From contig NZ_AP021861.1 in NCBI RefSeq assembly GCF_009177095.1, positions 3,640,501 through 3,704,500 of the forward strand: a DNA stretch of 64,000 nt, read 5' to 3'. The DNA is from Lacipirellula parvula (GTDB lineage Bacteria > Planctomycetota > Planctomycetia > Pirellulales > Lacipirellulaceae). Made by a program: the position numbers and the translations under genes. The number at the start of each line of letters is the position of its first letter. Position 1 is the stretch's first letter. Of the stretch, positions 35,680 to 44,688 are shown piece after piece. The notes below the pieces were generated by a model. It saw nothing but the letters and a program-made list of their open reading frames with translations, searched no databases and was not told the DNA's origin.

Positions 35680-37545
35680 ATGTCGACAGCCGATTCGAAG
35701 TCTGAAGCCCCCGCCTCCCCCGAGCCGGCGCCGATCTACCCTCTCTTCTGCTACCGCCAGCGGCAGCGCGTCCTGGCGACACAGCTCGATACGACGCTTG
35801 AAATCGGTCGCCAACGCGAAGAAGAACCGGCGCCCGTGGTTCGCATCGACAGCGCGTTGGGAGCCCGGGTAATTCTCGCCCCGATCGACGACGTCGCGAT
35901 CTCCCGCTCGCACGTTGAGGTGGGCCCGACCGACTCGGCGCTTGTCCAGATTCGCAATCTCAGCGCCACGCAACTGGTGCGGATCTCGCCCAATCAGACG
36001 CTCGAACCAGGAGCCGCCACGCGGATGACGCCGCCGGTGCTGCTGCAGTTCGGCGACTACGCCGTCCGCGTCGACCCGCCCGAAGACGAGCAGTTGCAAC
36101 TCGAAGGCTTGCCCGAGCGAACGATCCCCCCCGGCCGGATCGCGCCGCCGGCGTCGGCGGCAATGCTGGGGGCGACGTTCGACGAAGGACGACTGCTGCG
36201 ATGGCTTGAGACCATCCTGGGCGTGTTCCAAAGCGCCGCCAATGCTCACGACTTCTCGGAACAGGCCGCCCGCGCCGCGGTGAAGATTGTCGGCCTCGAC
36301 GCCGCTGCCGTTCTCCGCTGTGAAGAAGGACGCTGGAAAACCGAAGCCCTCTACGCCGCCGACCAACGCCCCGGGGAGAACCAGTCGGCCTGGGCGCCAA
36401 GCCAAACGCTGCTCGGCTGGGTACGCCGCGATCGCCGCACGTTCCGCCATGTGCCGCCTACCGGCCCCGACACGCCGCGCAGTCTGCAGAACGTCTCCGC
36501 GCTCGTCGCAGCGCCGATCTTGAACGGGGCAGGGGAGGTGATCGGCGCGCTCTACGGCGATCGCCGCAGCGGCGAGCGGACCGGCGGCATGCCGATCATC
36601 ACCGAGTTCGAAGCGAAGCTCGTCGAACTTCTTGCCAGCGGCATCGCTGCGGGGCTCGCGCGGCTGAAGGAAGAGCAAGCCGCCGTGGCCGCCCGCGTGC
36701 AGTTCGAGCAGTTCTTTACTCCGCAACTCGCGACGCAACTGCAGCGCGATCCCGGTTTGCTCGAAGGCCGCAACGCCGAGGTGACGATTCTATTCGCGGA
36801 CATCCGCGGGTTCAGTCGCATCGCCGAGCAGCTAGGCCCCGACCGCACGATGGCGTGGATCCAGGACACGATGGGCGCCCTCTCGGAATCGGTGCTCGCG
36901 TACGACGGCGTCCTCGTCGACTACATTGGCGACGAACTGATGGCGATGTGGGGCGCCCCCGCGCCGCAGACCGATCACGCTCGCCTGGCCTGCCTCGCCG
37001 CGCAGCATATGCTCGAGCAGCTCGATGCGATCTCGGCAAGATGGCAGGCTGAGTTAGGCGCCCCGGTGCGGCTCGGGATTGGCCTCAACTCCGGCGTCGC
37101 CCGCGTCGGCAACACTGGTTCCGCGCTGAAATTCAAATATGGGCCGCTCGGCGACGTGGTGAACGTCGCCAGCCGCGTCCAAGGGGCAACCAAGTATCTC
37201 GGCGCCGATTGCCTCATCACGGGCGAGACGCTCAAACGGCTTCCCGCCGAGATCGCCAACCGCCGGCTCGCGCGTGTTCGCGCGGTGAACATCGCCCACC
37301 CGATCGATCTGTACGAGCTCGTGCCCAACGCCGGGCGCGATTGGGAGCAGAATCGCACCGCCTACGACGCCGCCCTCCGCGCGCTCGAGCAAGAAAACTG
37401 GCCGCAAGCCACCGCTGCCGCCGATGCGCTCGCGAAGGCGTATCCCGAAGATGCAGCGATCGCCGCTCTCGTGAAGCGCGTCGCCTCGGCCGATCGCACC
37501 GACCTACCGGGCGATACGTCGGTGTGGCAGCTGCCGGGGAAATAG
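35680..37545 (+). CDS. FHA-GAF-class III nucleotidyl cyclase-like signalling protein
   Basis: 621 residues from the ATG at 35680. N-terminal FHA domain (about 30-130; SRSHVEVGP matches the FHA SxxH core), then GAF-type domain (about 185-335; LVAAPILNGAGEVIGALYGDR), then a class III cyclase domain (about 360-560). Both metal-binding Asp residues are present in FADIRGFS (D374) and YIGDELMAMW (D418), and the transition-state NxxxR is in VVNVASR. The Lys that usually fixes the purine (KFIGD-type) is missing here: the sequence is LVDYIGDE. The C-terminal 65 residues are TPR-like. It should answer phospho-peptides and a small ligand. Confidence 0.87.
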   Translation: MSTADSKSEAPASPEPAPIYPLFCYRQRQRVLATQLDTTLEIGRQREEEPAPVVRIDSALGARVILAPIDDVAISRSHVEVGPTDSALVQIRNLSATQLVRISPNQTLEPGAATRMTPPVLLQFGDYAVRVDPPEDEQLQLEGLPERTIPPGRIAPPASAAMLGATFDEGRLLRWLETILGVFQSAANAHDFSEQAARAAVKIVGLDAAAVLRCEEGRWKTEALYAADQRPGENQSAWAPSQTLLGWVRRDRRTFRHVPPTGPDTPRSLQNVSALVAAPILNGAGEVIGALYGDRRSGERTGGMPIITEFEAKLVELLASGIAAGLARLKEEQAAVAARVQFEQFFTPQLATQLQRDPGLLEGRNAEVTILFADIRGFSRIAEQLGPDRTMAWIQDTMGALSESVLAYDGVLVDYIGDELMAMWGAPAPQTDHARLACLAAQHMLEQLDAISARWQAELGAPVRLGIGLNSGVARVGNTGSALKFKYGPLGDVVNVASRVQGATKYLGADCLITGETLKRLPAEIANRRLARVRAVNIAHPIDLYELVPNAGRDWEQNRTAYDAALRALEQENWPQATAAADALAKAYPEDAAIAALVKRVASADRTDLPGDTSVWQLPGK

Positions 37546-37592
37546 AAACGGGGACATTCTGCTTTTCGAAAAAGCAGAATGTCCCCGTTTTG
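37546..37592. repeat. Perfect AACGGGGACATTCTGC palindrome after the cyclase gene
   Basis: GAAACGGGGACATTCTGC and its exact reverse complement GCAGAATGTCCCCGTTT with a short TTTTCGAAAA centre. The hairpin ends in TTTT, so it may work as a terminator of the cyclase gene, but its 46-base perfect symmetry points to a dispersed repeat element. Confidence 0.7.
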
Positions 37593-37701
37593 ACCGCGCA
37601 TAAAAATGCCCAGCTTCGAAGGCTGTTCGAAGCTGGGCCGATGCGCCAAGCACAGGGCGTGGGCCGCCCGTCGCACGGCTTGGCTGTATGACCTACAAAA
37701 T

Positions 37702-38154
37702 TTAGCGGCTGCTGTACTTCCGCGGATCGGTCTTCTGCAGCGCGTACTTGTCGACGTGGGCGCGATGGTAGCGACCGCTGGAGTACGTCGGTTGCACCGT
37801 CGTCGAGCGTTCAATGCTCGGCACGGCGGTCGCTGGTTGGCTCGACGCCGTCGCTTGCGGCGTCGGAGCGTAGGAGAACCGACGACCTTCGGCCGGCGCC
37901 TGTGCCACCGCAGCTGGAGCGGGAGCCGCAGGCGCGGCCGAGATCGCGGATTGTACGACGACTGGTTGTGCGCTCTGGCGCGCAACGGTGTAGCCGCGAT
38001 TCACGTGATGGCGACCTTCATGGAGTTGCGTCCAACCGCCGCCGCCAAAATGGCCGCGGGCCTTCTCCGTGCCGATCACCTGGCCCGCCATCGCGCTGCT
38101 GGCCAACATCGAACCAAACACTGCCGAAAGAATCAAACCTTTGTAAGTATTCAT
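37702..38154 (-). CDS. Unknown small secreted protein
   Basis: 150 residues, ATG at 38154 with GGAGG 6-9 bases before it. Signal peptide TYKGLILSAVFGSMLASSAMA. The mature part starts GQVIGTEKARGHFGGGGWTQLHEGRHHVNRGY, followed by an Ala/Pro/Gln-rich low-complexity middle (AAPAAPAPAAVAQAPAEG) and a basic C-terminus with YHRAHVDKYALQKTDPRKY. No known family; probably periplasmic or cell-surface. Stand-alone. Confidence 0.7.
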   Translation of the reverse strand: MNTYKGLILSAVFGSMLASSAMAGQVIGTEKARGHFGGGGWTQLHEGRHHVNRGYTVARQSAQPVVVQSAISAAPAAPAPAAVAQAPAEGRRFSYAPTPQATASSQPATAVPSIERSTTVQPTYSSGRYHRAHVDKYALQKTDPRKYSSR

Positions 38155-39060
38155 GGAACACCTCCGCCAAAACATTTGGGTTGCATTTGTCCCCGCAGTC
38201 GCTCGACGAGAGCAGCTGAAAATCGGGGAAATATTCGCCGGCCGATCTCAAGAACTTCGAGAGCGAACCGACCGTCAAAGGAAAGGGTGAGAATGCCTAT
38301 GCGTTCACGCTGCGGATGCATGCGTCCAACGCTTCACACCCGCCAACAGACTCGGAAGGAATAGAGCGTTCGCGCCGGCGTCGCGAAAGACGCAGCGGTT
38401 GCTGAGGTATGCGAGGCCTTCGCCGTCGCGTCGTCACTTCGACCACGCGGAGAAGCGTTCTCCGCAGCGAGTTGATTGCTTGACTCGATCTCGGAACGAC
38501 TTGCCATTAGCCCGCCGCCGCAGCGTACCACCGGCCGCGACGCGGCTCGGTCGACGCGAAACATGCTAGTCGCTAACGCTGATCTCGACGTGCAGGAGGT
38601 CGCCGGCAGACTGCCTTCCAACGTCGCCGTCACGGCGACTGGAGAGCAGCACGTGCCGACGCTCAGTCCGCAGACAAGCGTGGCGGCAATCATGCAACGG
38701 ATGGTCGGGGCAATGAAGGACATCTCATTGAATACTACGACTGGAACTGGCTAACCGCCCGACCAATCGGGGCTACCTTACGCAGATGTAATTTCGATAA
38801 CAGCGACCCGTTTGGGCCGCTTCTGACGCTGCCTCCGCATCTACCGCCGACGCTCGGCGCCCTCGGTACAGGCAGCGGTCGCCCCCCTCTTCAGCAGCCA
38901 GCGTTTGTCCTCCAGCGAGCCGGCACGGGAGCTGTGGCCGCAACTCTTATCGCCCCATCGACTTGCGGCATCCTCGCGAATTTCCAGCGACGAGGCACGG
39001 GCATTGCCTAAGGGAGCAGAACTGCCGTTTCCATCACCGCCCGCTCCCTCGGACAAATCG
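38155..39060. other. Spacer with only one doubtful gene
   Basis: About 900 bases with the doubtful reading frame at 38334-38723 and nothing else that looks coding. No repeats of the families seen elsewhere. Confidence 0.4.
38334..38723 (-). CDS. Doubtful small secreted protein
   Basis: 129 codons. Only the start is protein-like: MSFIAPTIRCMIAATLVCGL followed by SVGTCCSPVAVTATLEG could be a signal peptide. The rest is Ser/Ala/Arg-rich and low in features. A plus-strand frame of 92 codons at 38476-38754 overlaps it and is equally plausible. No ribosome site of note. Confidence 0.25.
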   Translation of the reverse strand: MSFIAPTIRCMIAATLVCGLSVGTCCSPVAVTATLEGSLPATSCTSRSALATSMFRVDRAASRPVVRCGGGLMASRSEIESSNQLAAENASPRGRSDDATAKASHTSATAASFATPARTLYSFRVCWRV

Positions 39061-40032
39061 TTGCCTCCCCGTCGCCCCCACTCCTGCCGCTTAACTGCCG
39101 CGATCCTCGCGATTGGCCTGCTGCATTGTGCGGGCGTTCGCGCGACCGAACCATGTGAGGCGAACGCCCCTACCTACGGATCCCCCTGTGCGGCCGCCAC
39201 TGCGGTAGTTCCTCCAACGGCTGTCCAGCGCCGTGGCGCTTGGTATGTGGCGACCTCCGTGAACTTCCAAGTCTGCTCTCTGGAGAGCGCCGCCGGTGCC
39301 TTTCAGACAGCGGAGGCCTGCGAAAAGTTACGCAGCGAGTTAGCCGCGAAGTGTGGATTCAAGCCCTCCGCTTGGAACCCGCGATGCCACGTCGTACTGC
39401 ATGCCAGCAGCAAGTCGTACGAAGCGACCGTCGGCGCGGCCGGACGCACGACGTTGGCGTCGGCGCTCGTGAAGCGCGCCCAGGGCGGCATCGCGTCGCG
39501 CCAGATCGACGTCCGCAGCGACGTCGACGACTTCCTCACCGCCGCGCTGCCGCACGAGCTCTGCCACGTGCTTCTCGCCGATCATTCGCCCGCGCTCCCG
39601 CTGTGGTGTGACGAAGGCATGGCGCTGCAATTCGATTCGCTCGAGAAGCAGCAACTGCACGATCGCGATCTTCGTCGCAGCCTCTCGAGCGGTCGCGCCT
39701 TGCCGCTTGCGTCGCTCCTCACGCTCCGCCAGTATCCCGCGGCTGAAGACTGGCCTGCGTTCTACGGCCAGAGCGCTTCTGTCGTCCGCTGCCTGCTGCA
39801 ACTCGGCGGGCCCGAAAAGCTGCTGCAGTTCGCGGAGTTGCAACAATCGCGCGGCGTTGATGCGGCGTTGCGTGAGCTTTATGGCCTTCGCAACGCCGGC
39901 CATCTCGCCGAGATCTGGCACGACTCGCTCCGGGGCTCCTCGGCGACGCCTCTGCAGCTGGCGTTCAGCCCTCCTGTGCCGCCAGCGGATTTAGACCCCG
40001 CCAACTTCTTAAAACTCGCCGAGGCCCGCTAG
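39061..40032 (+). CDS. Secreted MA-clan metallopeptidase-like protein (DUF1570-like)
   Basis: There is no ATG in the first half, so the start is non-standard. The TTG at 39061 gives a good signal peptide (RLTAAILAIGLLHCAGVRA), TTG at 38905 would add 52 residues. The zinc site is in ALPHELCHVLLADHS (HELCH) and the third ligand in LWCDEGMALQF (WxxEGxA), the gluzincin arrangement, at about 163-190 residues. The rest is helical, with QSASVVRCLLQLGGPEKLLQF as in planctomycete DUF1570 proteins. Probably a periplasmic peptidase. Ends shortly before the oxidoreductase gene. Confidence 0.7.
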   Translation: MPPRRPHSCRLTAAILAIGLLHCAGVRATEPCEANAPTYGSPCAAATAVVPPTAVQRRGAWYVATSVNFQVCSLESAAGAFQTAEACEKLRSELAAKCGFKPSAWNPRCHVVLHASSKSYEATVGAAGRTTLASALVKRAQGGIASRQIDVRSDVDDFLTAALPHELCHVLLADHSPALPLWCDEGMALQFDSLEKQQLHDRDLRRSLSSGRALPLASLLTLRQYPAAEDWPAFYGQSASVVRCLLQLGGPEKLLQFAELQQSRGVDAALRELYGLRNAGHLAEIWHDSLRGSSATPLQLAFSPPVPPADLDPANFLKLAEAR

Positions 40033-40155
40033 TCGGCCTCTGCTAGTTGCGAGCCGCCGGCCCATCTGTTTAGATGGCACTGGTCTCTTTTGCTTCGCTC
40101 GCACCAGCGGCCTGCTATTTCCTGTGGCGGCGAGTTGCACCTGCTGAACACCGAC

Positions 40156-41841
40156 ATGTCTGCGCACGTCCTCCTCGCCACCACCATCGCGTTTGCTTTC
40201 TGCGCCGCCACAGCTCGTAGCGTGCATGCCGCCGAATCAATCGTCGCCGACGTCGTCGTTTACGGCGGCACATCGGGCGGCGTCGTGGCGGCTGTCCAAG
40301 CGGCGCGTCTCGGCAAGTCCGCCATCATCATTGAATCTGGCCGCCACCTCGGCGGCATGACATCCGGCGGCCTCAGTTGGACCGACGTCGGTAACGCTCC
40401 CGATCGCATCGACGCGATCGGCGGACTCGCGCGGGAAGTCTACCGGCGAATTGGGGCCGAATACGGCGTTGCTCCCGGCAAAGAATTCGCTCCGCCCGCA
40501 ACCGACGATGCGACTCGCGTCGGGGTTGATTTTGCCAAACCGGCCTCGCTCTCATTCGAGCCGAAAGTTGCCGAGAAGGTTCTCAACGACCTCGTCGCTG
40601 CCGCCAAAGTGAGCGTTTATTATTCCGCGCCTCTCGCATCCGTCGAGAAAGGCGCCAATCGCATCACAGCGCTTGTCGCAGGCAACGGTCAACGGTTTTC
40701 CGGCCGAGTCTTTATCGATGCAACCTACGAAGGCGACCTGCTCGCCGCCGCCGGCGTTTCGTCCACCCTCGGGCGTGAGGCGAATGCCCAGTACGGCGAA
40801 ACTGCCAACGGCATCCAATCCCCGGCGAAGAAACCTCCCGCCGGCCGGTTCGTCGTGCCGCTCGATCCGTACCGCACGAGGGGCGACGCCGCGAGCGGAC
40901 TGCTTCCTTACTTACTGCAAGCGGGCGACCTCGGCCAAGTTGGCGCGGCGGACCGCAGAATCCAGAGCTACAACTACCGCGTCTGTCTGACCGATCGGGC
41001 GGCCAACCGTCTCCCCATCGCACCGCCCGCCGACTACGATGCCGCGAATTACGAACTCCTCGCCCGCTGGATCGCCGCGCGGCAAGCGGCAGGTGAGCGA
41101 CTGACGCTTCGCAGCTTTCTGAAATACGATCCGCTGCAAAATGGCAAATACGACTTCAACAACCGCTGGCCCATCTCCACCGACTTTATTGGCGGCGCCG
41201 ATGAGTACCCCGAAGCCAGCCCGGCCAAGCGCGCCGAAATCACGCGCCGCCACGAGGACTACCTCCGCGGCCTGTTCCACTTCTTGGCCACCGACAAGCG
41301 CTCGCCGCCGGAAGTCCGCGCCGAGACGTCGCGCTTCGGCCTGTGCCGCGACGAGTTCCTCGACACCGGCGGCTGGCCGCACCAACTCTACGTGCGCGAA
41401 GCCCGCCGCATGGTGAGCGACTTCGTGATGACCGAGCATCACTGCACCGGCGCCGCGGTCGCCCCGCACTCGATCGGCCTCGGGACTTACGGCATCGACA
41501 TGCACGCCGTACGGCGGATCGTCCACGCCGGCCAACCGGTCAATGAAGGGAGCAACAGCGTCTCCGTGCCGCGTCCGTACCCCATCGCCTACGACGCCAT
41601 CGTGCCGAAGCAGGGCGAGTGCGACAATCTGCTCGCCACGTTCGCGCTTTCCGCCAGCCATGTCGCCTTCGGCTCGATCCGCATGGAGCCGGTCTTCATG
41701 ACGCTTAGCCAATCGGCTGCCACCGCCGCCGCGCTCGCGATCGACGACGATGTCGCGATCCAGGCGGTCGACTACAAAGAACTCCGCGACCAACTCCTCG
41801 CTGACGGACAGGTGCTGGAGTGGGGCCAGCCCGACCGTTAA
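40156..41841 (+). CDS. Secreted FAD-dependent oxidoreductase
   Basis: 561 residues from the ATG at 40156. Signal peptide (AHVLLATTIAFAFCAATARSVHA), then the FAD Rossmann motif DVVVYGGTSGGVVAAVQAARLG and LGGMTSGGLSWTD, typical of the FAD-dependent oxidoreductase family pfam12831 common in planctomycetes and Bacteroidetes. Further conserved parts are VFIDATYEGDLLAAAGV and, at the C-terminus, AFGSIRMEPVFMTLSQSAATAAAL. Usually of unknown substrate, often near polysaccharide-degrading genes. An export signal on a flavoprotein suggests Tat or late loading, but no twin Arg is seen. Downstream of the peptidase by 120 bases. Confidence 0.85.
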   Translation: MSAHVLLATTIAFAFCAATARSVHAAESIVADVVVYGGTSGGVVAAVQAARLGKSAIIIESGRHLGGMTSGGLSWTDVGNAPDRIDAIGGLAREVYRRIGAEYGVAPGKEFAPPATDDATRVGVDFAKPASLSFEPKVAEKVLNDLVAAAKVSVYYSAPLASVEKGANRITALVAGNGQRFSGRVFIDATYEGDLLAAAGVSSTLGREANAQYGETANGIQSPAKKPPAGRFVVPLDPYRTRGDAASGLLPYLLQAGDLGQVGAADRRIQSYNYRVCLTDRAANRLPIAPPADYDAANYELLARWIAARQAAGERLTLRSFLKYDPLQNGKYDFNNRWPISTDFIGGADEYPEASPAKRAEITRRHEDYLRGLFHFLATDKRSPPEVRAETSRFGLCRDEFLDTGGWPHQLYVREARRMVSDFVMTEHHCTGAAVAPHSIGLGTYGIDMHAVRRIVHAGQPVNEGSNSVSVPRPYPIAYDAIVPKQGECDNLLATFALSASHVAFGSIRMEPVFMTLSQSAATAAALAIDDDVAIQAVDYKELRDQLLADGQVLEWGQPDR

Positions 41842-42174
41842 AGGCGGTGCGGTCGCCCGTTGGCGCGATCAACAACCGGGCAAATGTGCGGAAAAATTTC
41901 TTGCTCACGGCGTTGCTCGGAGAGCATCAGTCGCAGCAATTTTGGCCCGAAAATGAGGGCTTCGGCGTGTAGAGCCAGCGGTCGCCGATTCGCGTTCAAA
42001 AACAGCCCCTCGCTCGCCGCCACCCCGCTTGTCGATCCCCAGTTCGCGAGCTATATTTCTTGCTTCAGGGGTGCTTCGGCCCCCTGGCCAATGAGCCCCG
42101 CGGCGGGCTAGGCCGGTGTCGGAACTTCTGACTGCCGTGAACCTTACGCCCCGTCACGGCCTCTCTCGCTACAC
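41842..42174. other. Spacer before tRNA-Asp
   Basis: No gene seen. A short hairpin GGGGTGCTTCGGCCCC lies near 42068-42083. Confidence 0.4.
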
Positions 42175-42248
42175 GGCGCTGTAGCTCAATTGGTTAGAGC
42201 ACTGGACTGTCGATCCAGAGGTTGCGGGTTCGAGCCCCGTCAGCGTCG
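42175..42248 (+). tRNA. tRNA-Asp (anticodon GTC)
   Basis: Acceptor GGCGCTG/CAGCGTC, D-stem GCTC/GAGC, anticodon stem CTGGA/TCCAG with loop CTGTCGA (GTC), T-stem GCGGG/CCCGT with TTCGAGC, discriminator G. CCA is not encoded. A terminator follows at 42257-42300. The 3' end is duplicated at 43747-43774. Confidence 0.96.
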
Positions 42249-42250
42249 CT
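42223..42250 (+). repeat. Direct repeat, copy 1 (tRNA-Asp 3' end)
   Basis: Identical over 28 bases to 43747-43774. It covers the T-arm, the 3' acceptor strand and two further bases, the normal size and place of a tRNA attachment-site core. Confidence 0.85.
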
Positions 42251-42256
42251 GGGAAG

Positions 42257-42300
42257 AACCCCGTGGTTTTCGACTTCAAATCGAAATCACGGGGTTTTTT
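42257..42300 (+). terminator. Intrinsic terminator of tRNA-Asp
   Basis: AACCCCGTG...CACGGGGTT stem with an inner TCG/CGA pair, loop ACTTCAAAT, followed by TTTTTTCG. Same plan as the terminator-like copy at 43781. Confidence 0.88.
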
Positions 42301-42670
42301 CGTGCGCGAAGTTCTTTTTGAGGGACGCCCATTTCCCGCCCCCTCCGCAACGGGTGCGGTAGTATCCTGCCAGCCTTCTCCTTAGCGGCATAACGATTGG
42401 TAGCCGGCTTAGCAGCAGCGTGAACCCCTTAGCCGTCGATTGGCGAAATCGGCAACGCACCGATCTTGTCATCTCCCGGTCAACTGAGGGCCGTAAGACT
42501 TCGAGAATCCGTTCTCGACTTCAAGAAGCATTCGGCCCTCGCTGTGAGTCGCCGCTATTGTCGATGCACTCGCTGAAAGTGGAAAATAAGAGTGCAATTT
42601 TCAACCTAATTAACTACAATCCCAGGCGAGTTCGTGAAACTCTTCTTTTCGGAACAGAAGGAGACGCCTA
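42301..42670. other. AT-richer spacer within the tRNA-flanked segment
   Basis: No gene. The stretch from about 42540 to 42660 is richer in A and T than the surrounding chromosome and probably carries the promoter of the next gene. Confidence 0.4.
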
Positions 42671-43711
42671 ATGAAACGCTCGCTTATGTGGTGCTGCGCG
42701 CTTGCGCTGAGCACCTGTCTCGCGGCCCCTGAACTTGAGGTGGCGGCCGCACCGCTCAATCTGCCGACAGCTACGGGACTTGCGCCCGGCGACTTGCTGA
42801 TTAGCGATTTCTTCAACGGATGGATTAAGTTTGATCCATCCTCGAATCAGCTCTATTCGTTGCCTTGGCCGACGCTCTTAGGCGCTCCAAAGAACCTAGC
42901 AATCGACGTTGATGGTTCGATTCTTTTCAAAGGCCGCCTAGATTCGATCGATCGGCTAAACCCGCGTACTGGGACATCGGCGCCACTAACGCCGCCGGCT
43001 TCAACGCCATTGCTCGGCGTTAATTTCTCGATGCTCCCGGACGGCGATCTCCTACTCTTCCAGCAAACGACTTCGGCGAGTCGAAATGGCGATGTTTGGA
43101 CCGGCGGCACGGATAGCGTGTTCGCGAGGTTCGACCGTGCGTCTGGAACGATTTCGCCGATTCCCATTCCGAATCAGTTTGTGCCGAGGCAAGTGGCCAT
43201 CGGCGTGAATGGCGAAGTGTACGTCAATGAGTTCTTTCGAGGCGTCCAGCGAATTGACTTGATGACGGGAGAAATGTCGCAGTATCCCCAGGCACAGTTA
43301 GGATTCACGAGCCTGCTGGGAGTCTCCCCAAACGACGACTTGATCACCTACAACTTTGTGGATGGGATCGTTCGCTTCAATCCTGAAACAAATGTCAACA
43401 CAACGATCAAAGCCGGCTCGCTCTTCGGGGCAGCGCCACTCGCGGTTGATGAGCACGGCGATATTTGGGTGAATGACGCTTCCGACGGCCTGACACTGAT
43501 CGACGGGTCCACAGGAGAAACGTCATTGCTTCTTCCCCGCACGTCGTTTTTTTCGCCCCAAGCGATGATTGTCATCCCGTCGAATTGGACGCCGCCGCCT
43601 GTCCCCGAACCAACGACGCTGGCGCTGGCTATCTCCGCCTACGGCGGGCTATGCTTGATCACTTTGCGTTCGCGACGTCCGGGACGAGCGTATACACGGA
43701 GCGCTCCCTAG
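42671..43711 (+). CDS. Secreted PEP-CTERM protein with beta-propeller-like repeats
   Basis: 346 residues; ATG at 42671 after AAGGAGACGCCTA. Signal peptide (LMWCCALALSTCLAAPELEVAAA). The body has repeats of the type GDLLISDFFNGWIKFDP, GEVYVNEFFRGVQRIDLMTG, GDIWVNDASDGLTLIDGSTG, as in NHL/SMP-30/vgb-like beta-propellers. The C-terminus is a PEP-CTERM tail: VPEPTTLALAISAYGGL, then a short helix and RSRRPGR. It should be exported and sorted to the cell surface. The gene is the only one in the segment between the two tRNA-Asp 3' ends and was probably brought or trapped there. Confidence 0.85.
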   Translation: MKRSLMWCCALALSTCLAAPELEVAAAPLNLPTATGLAPGDLLISDFFNGWIKFDPSSNQLYSLPWPTLLGAPKNLAIDVDGSILFKGRLDSIDRLNPRTGTSAPLTPPASTPLLGVNFSMLPDGDLLLFQQTTSASRNGDVWTGGTDSVFARFDRASGTISPIPIPNQFVPRQVAIGVNGEVYVNEFFRGVQRIDLMTGEMSQYPQAQLGFTSLLGVSPNDDLITYNFVDGIVRFNPETNVNTTIKAGSLFGAAPLAVDEHGDIWVNDASDGLTLIDGSTGETSLLLPRTSFFSPQAMIVIPSNWTPPPVPEPTTLALAISAYGGLCLITLRSRRPGRAYTRSAP

Positions 43712-43746
43712 AGAGATCGCTCGCAGTTCGACAGTAAACCAATGAA

Positions 43747-43774
43747 TGCGGGTTCGAGCCCCGTCAGCGTCGCT
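43747..43774 (+). repeat. Direct repeat, copy 2 (partial tRNA-Asp)
   Basis: Exact 28-base copy of 42223-42250. Only the T-arm and 3' acceptor strand are there; nothing like the D-arm or anticodon arm stands before it. Confidence 0.85.
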
Positions 43775-43780
43775 TCTGAA

Positions 43781-43824
43781 AACCCTGCGTTTCTCGACTT
43801 CAAATCGAAGACGCAGGGTTTTTT
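43781..43824 (+). terminator. Second terminator with compensating stem changes
   Basis: AACCCTGCG...CGCAGGGTT stem, same loop side (TCGACTTCAAATCGA) and same TTTTTTCGTGCGC tail as 42257-42300. The stem differs at both arms (CCGTG/CACGG against CTGCG/CGCAG) while keeping pairing. Confidence 0.8.
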
Positions 43825-44142
43825 CGTGCGCTCGTCGAAATAGACGTTCCGCCGTGCCGATCGACTTCTCACTTTTTGTCACTAAGTCTCCAGCGAGAGA
43901 CTGCGGGGAGTCCGGCTTTTCCATTGCCTGACTCAGTGTGTGAACAGCCGGGCGTCCGCGAGGAGGGGCGGCGAGGGCTGTGACGACGGCGAGGCCCGTC
44001 CGCGACCGCAGAATCTGCATAGGCCGTCCAGCGCGTCGCCTTCTCGCAACGCCCCTCGGTTGCCTCTCCGCATCATTTCGCACAGTAGGCTTTTGTTAAT
44101 TCCATCTCATCTCTTCTTCAGTACTTTTCGTAGGGTAGTCAC

Positions 44143-44688
44143 ATGAAACCAATCGGTTTCGTCGCTGCGGGGAGCCCGAGCGGGCCACGAGCGGGCGCGG
44201 ACGCGACGGCGGATCGCGAGATCACCGGCCCCGCCACTTCAACCACGTCCAATGCCGGGGACGCGTATACCTCCGCCTTCGCGACTGCGGAGGATTCGAA
44301 CTCGTCTGCGATAACAGGCTGGAGCGCTGCCGCGGAGTTCGCGCGCAACACCCCAGACCGATCAGATGGCGGGAACCTCAACTTCACACTCATCGGCAAC
44401 CCGAACAGACCTCAAGGAGGGCTTTGGGAGAGAATGGAGGGACAGCAGAACTCCATCCCCATAGTTTCATTCCCATTCTCTGGCGCGGTTCCATCCTCGT
44501 CCGATAGCTGGGTCGCATCCAAAGTTTTGTCCGAAGCCCCAGCGATGCCCATGGCGAATCTCTTCGAACAAATAGCGAGAACGCTTCTTCCCTACAACGG
44601 GCTCGCTCCGCAAGCTTCGCCCAACGACGCCGTCACGATCAGCCCCGAAGCGCAAGCGGCGGCCGATGCGTTACTCCCGCCCAGCTAA
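44143..44688 (+). CDS. Unknown protein, low complexity N-terminus
   Basis: 181 residues, not recognised. The first 60 residues are Ala/Thr/Ser/Gly-rich (GADATADREITGPATSTTS) and likely disordered, with no signal peptide. The middle has NLNFTLIGNPNRPQGGLW; the C-terminus ends DAVTISPEAQAAADALLPPS. The start MKPIGFVAAG at 44143 has only a weak AGGG site. A hairpin GCCTTCGCC...GGCGAAGGC at 44699-44735 follows the stop. Confidence 0.5.
   Translation: MKPIGFVAAGSPSGPRAGADATADREITGPATSTTSNAGDAYTSAFATAEDSNSSAITGWSAAAEFARNTPDRSDGGNLNFTLIGNPNRPQGGLWERMEGQQNSIPIVSFPFSGAVPSSSDSWVASKVLSEAPAMPMANLFEQIARTLLPYNGLAPQASPNDAVTISPEAQAAADALLPPS

Larger units (their letters stand above)
43712..44142. other. Spacer with truncated tRNA-Asp copy
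   Basis: Holds the second tRNA-Asp 3' end (43747-43774) and its terminator (43781-43824). No gene seen from 43825 to 44142. Confidence 0.6.

Noticed and set aside
38476-38754. Plus-strand frame of 92 codons
   Set aside because: No domain, no ribosome site and overlapped by the equally doubtful minus-strand frame at 38334-38723.
42251-43746. Integrase gene inside the tRNA-Asp-flanked segment
   Set aside because: Only the PEP-CTERM gene is found; no recombinase motif in any frame.
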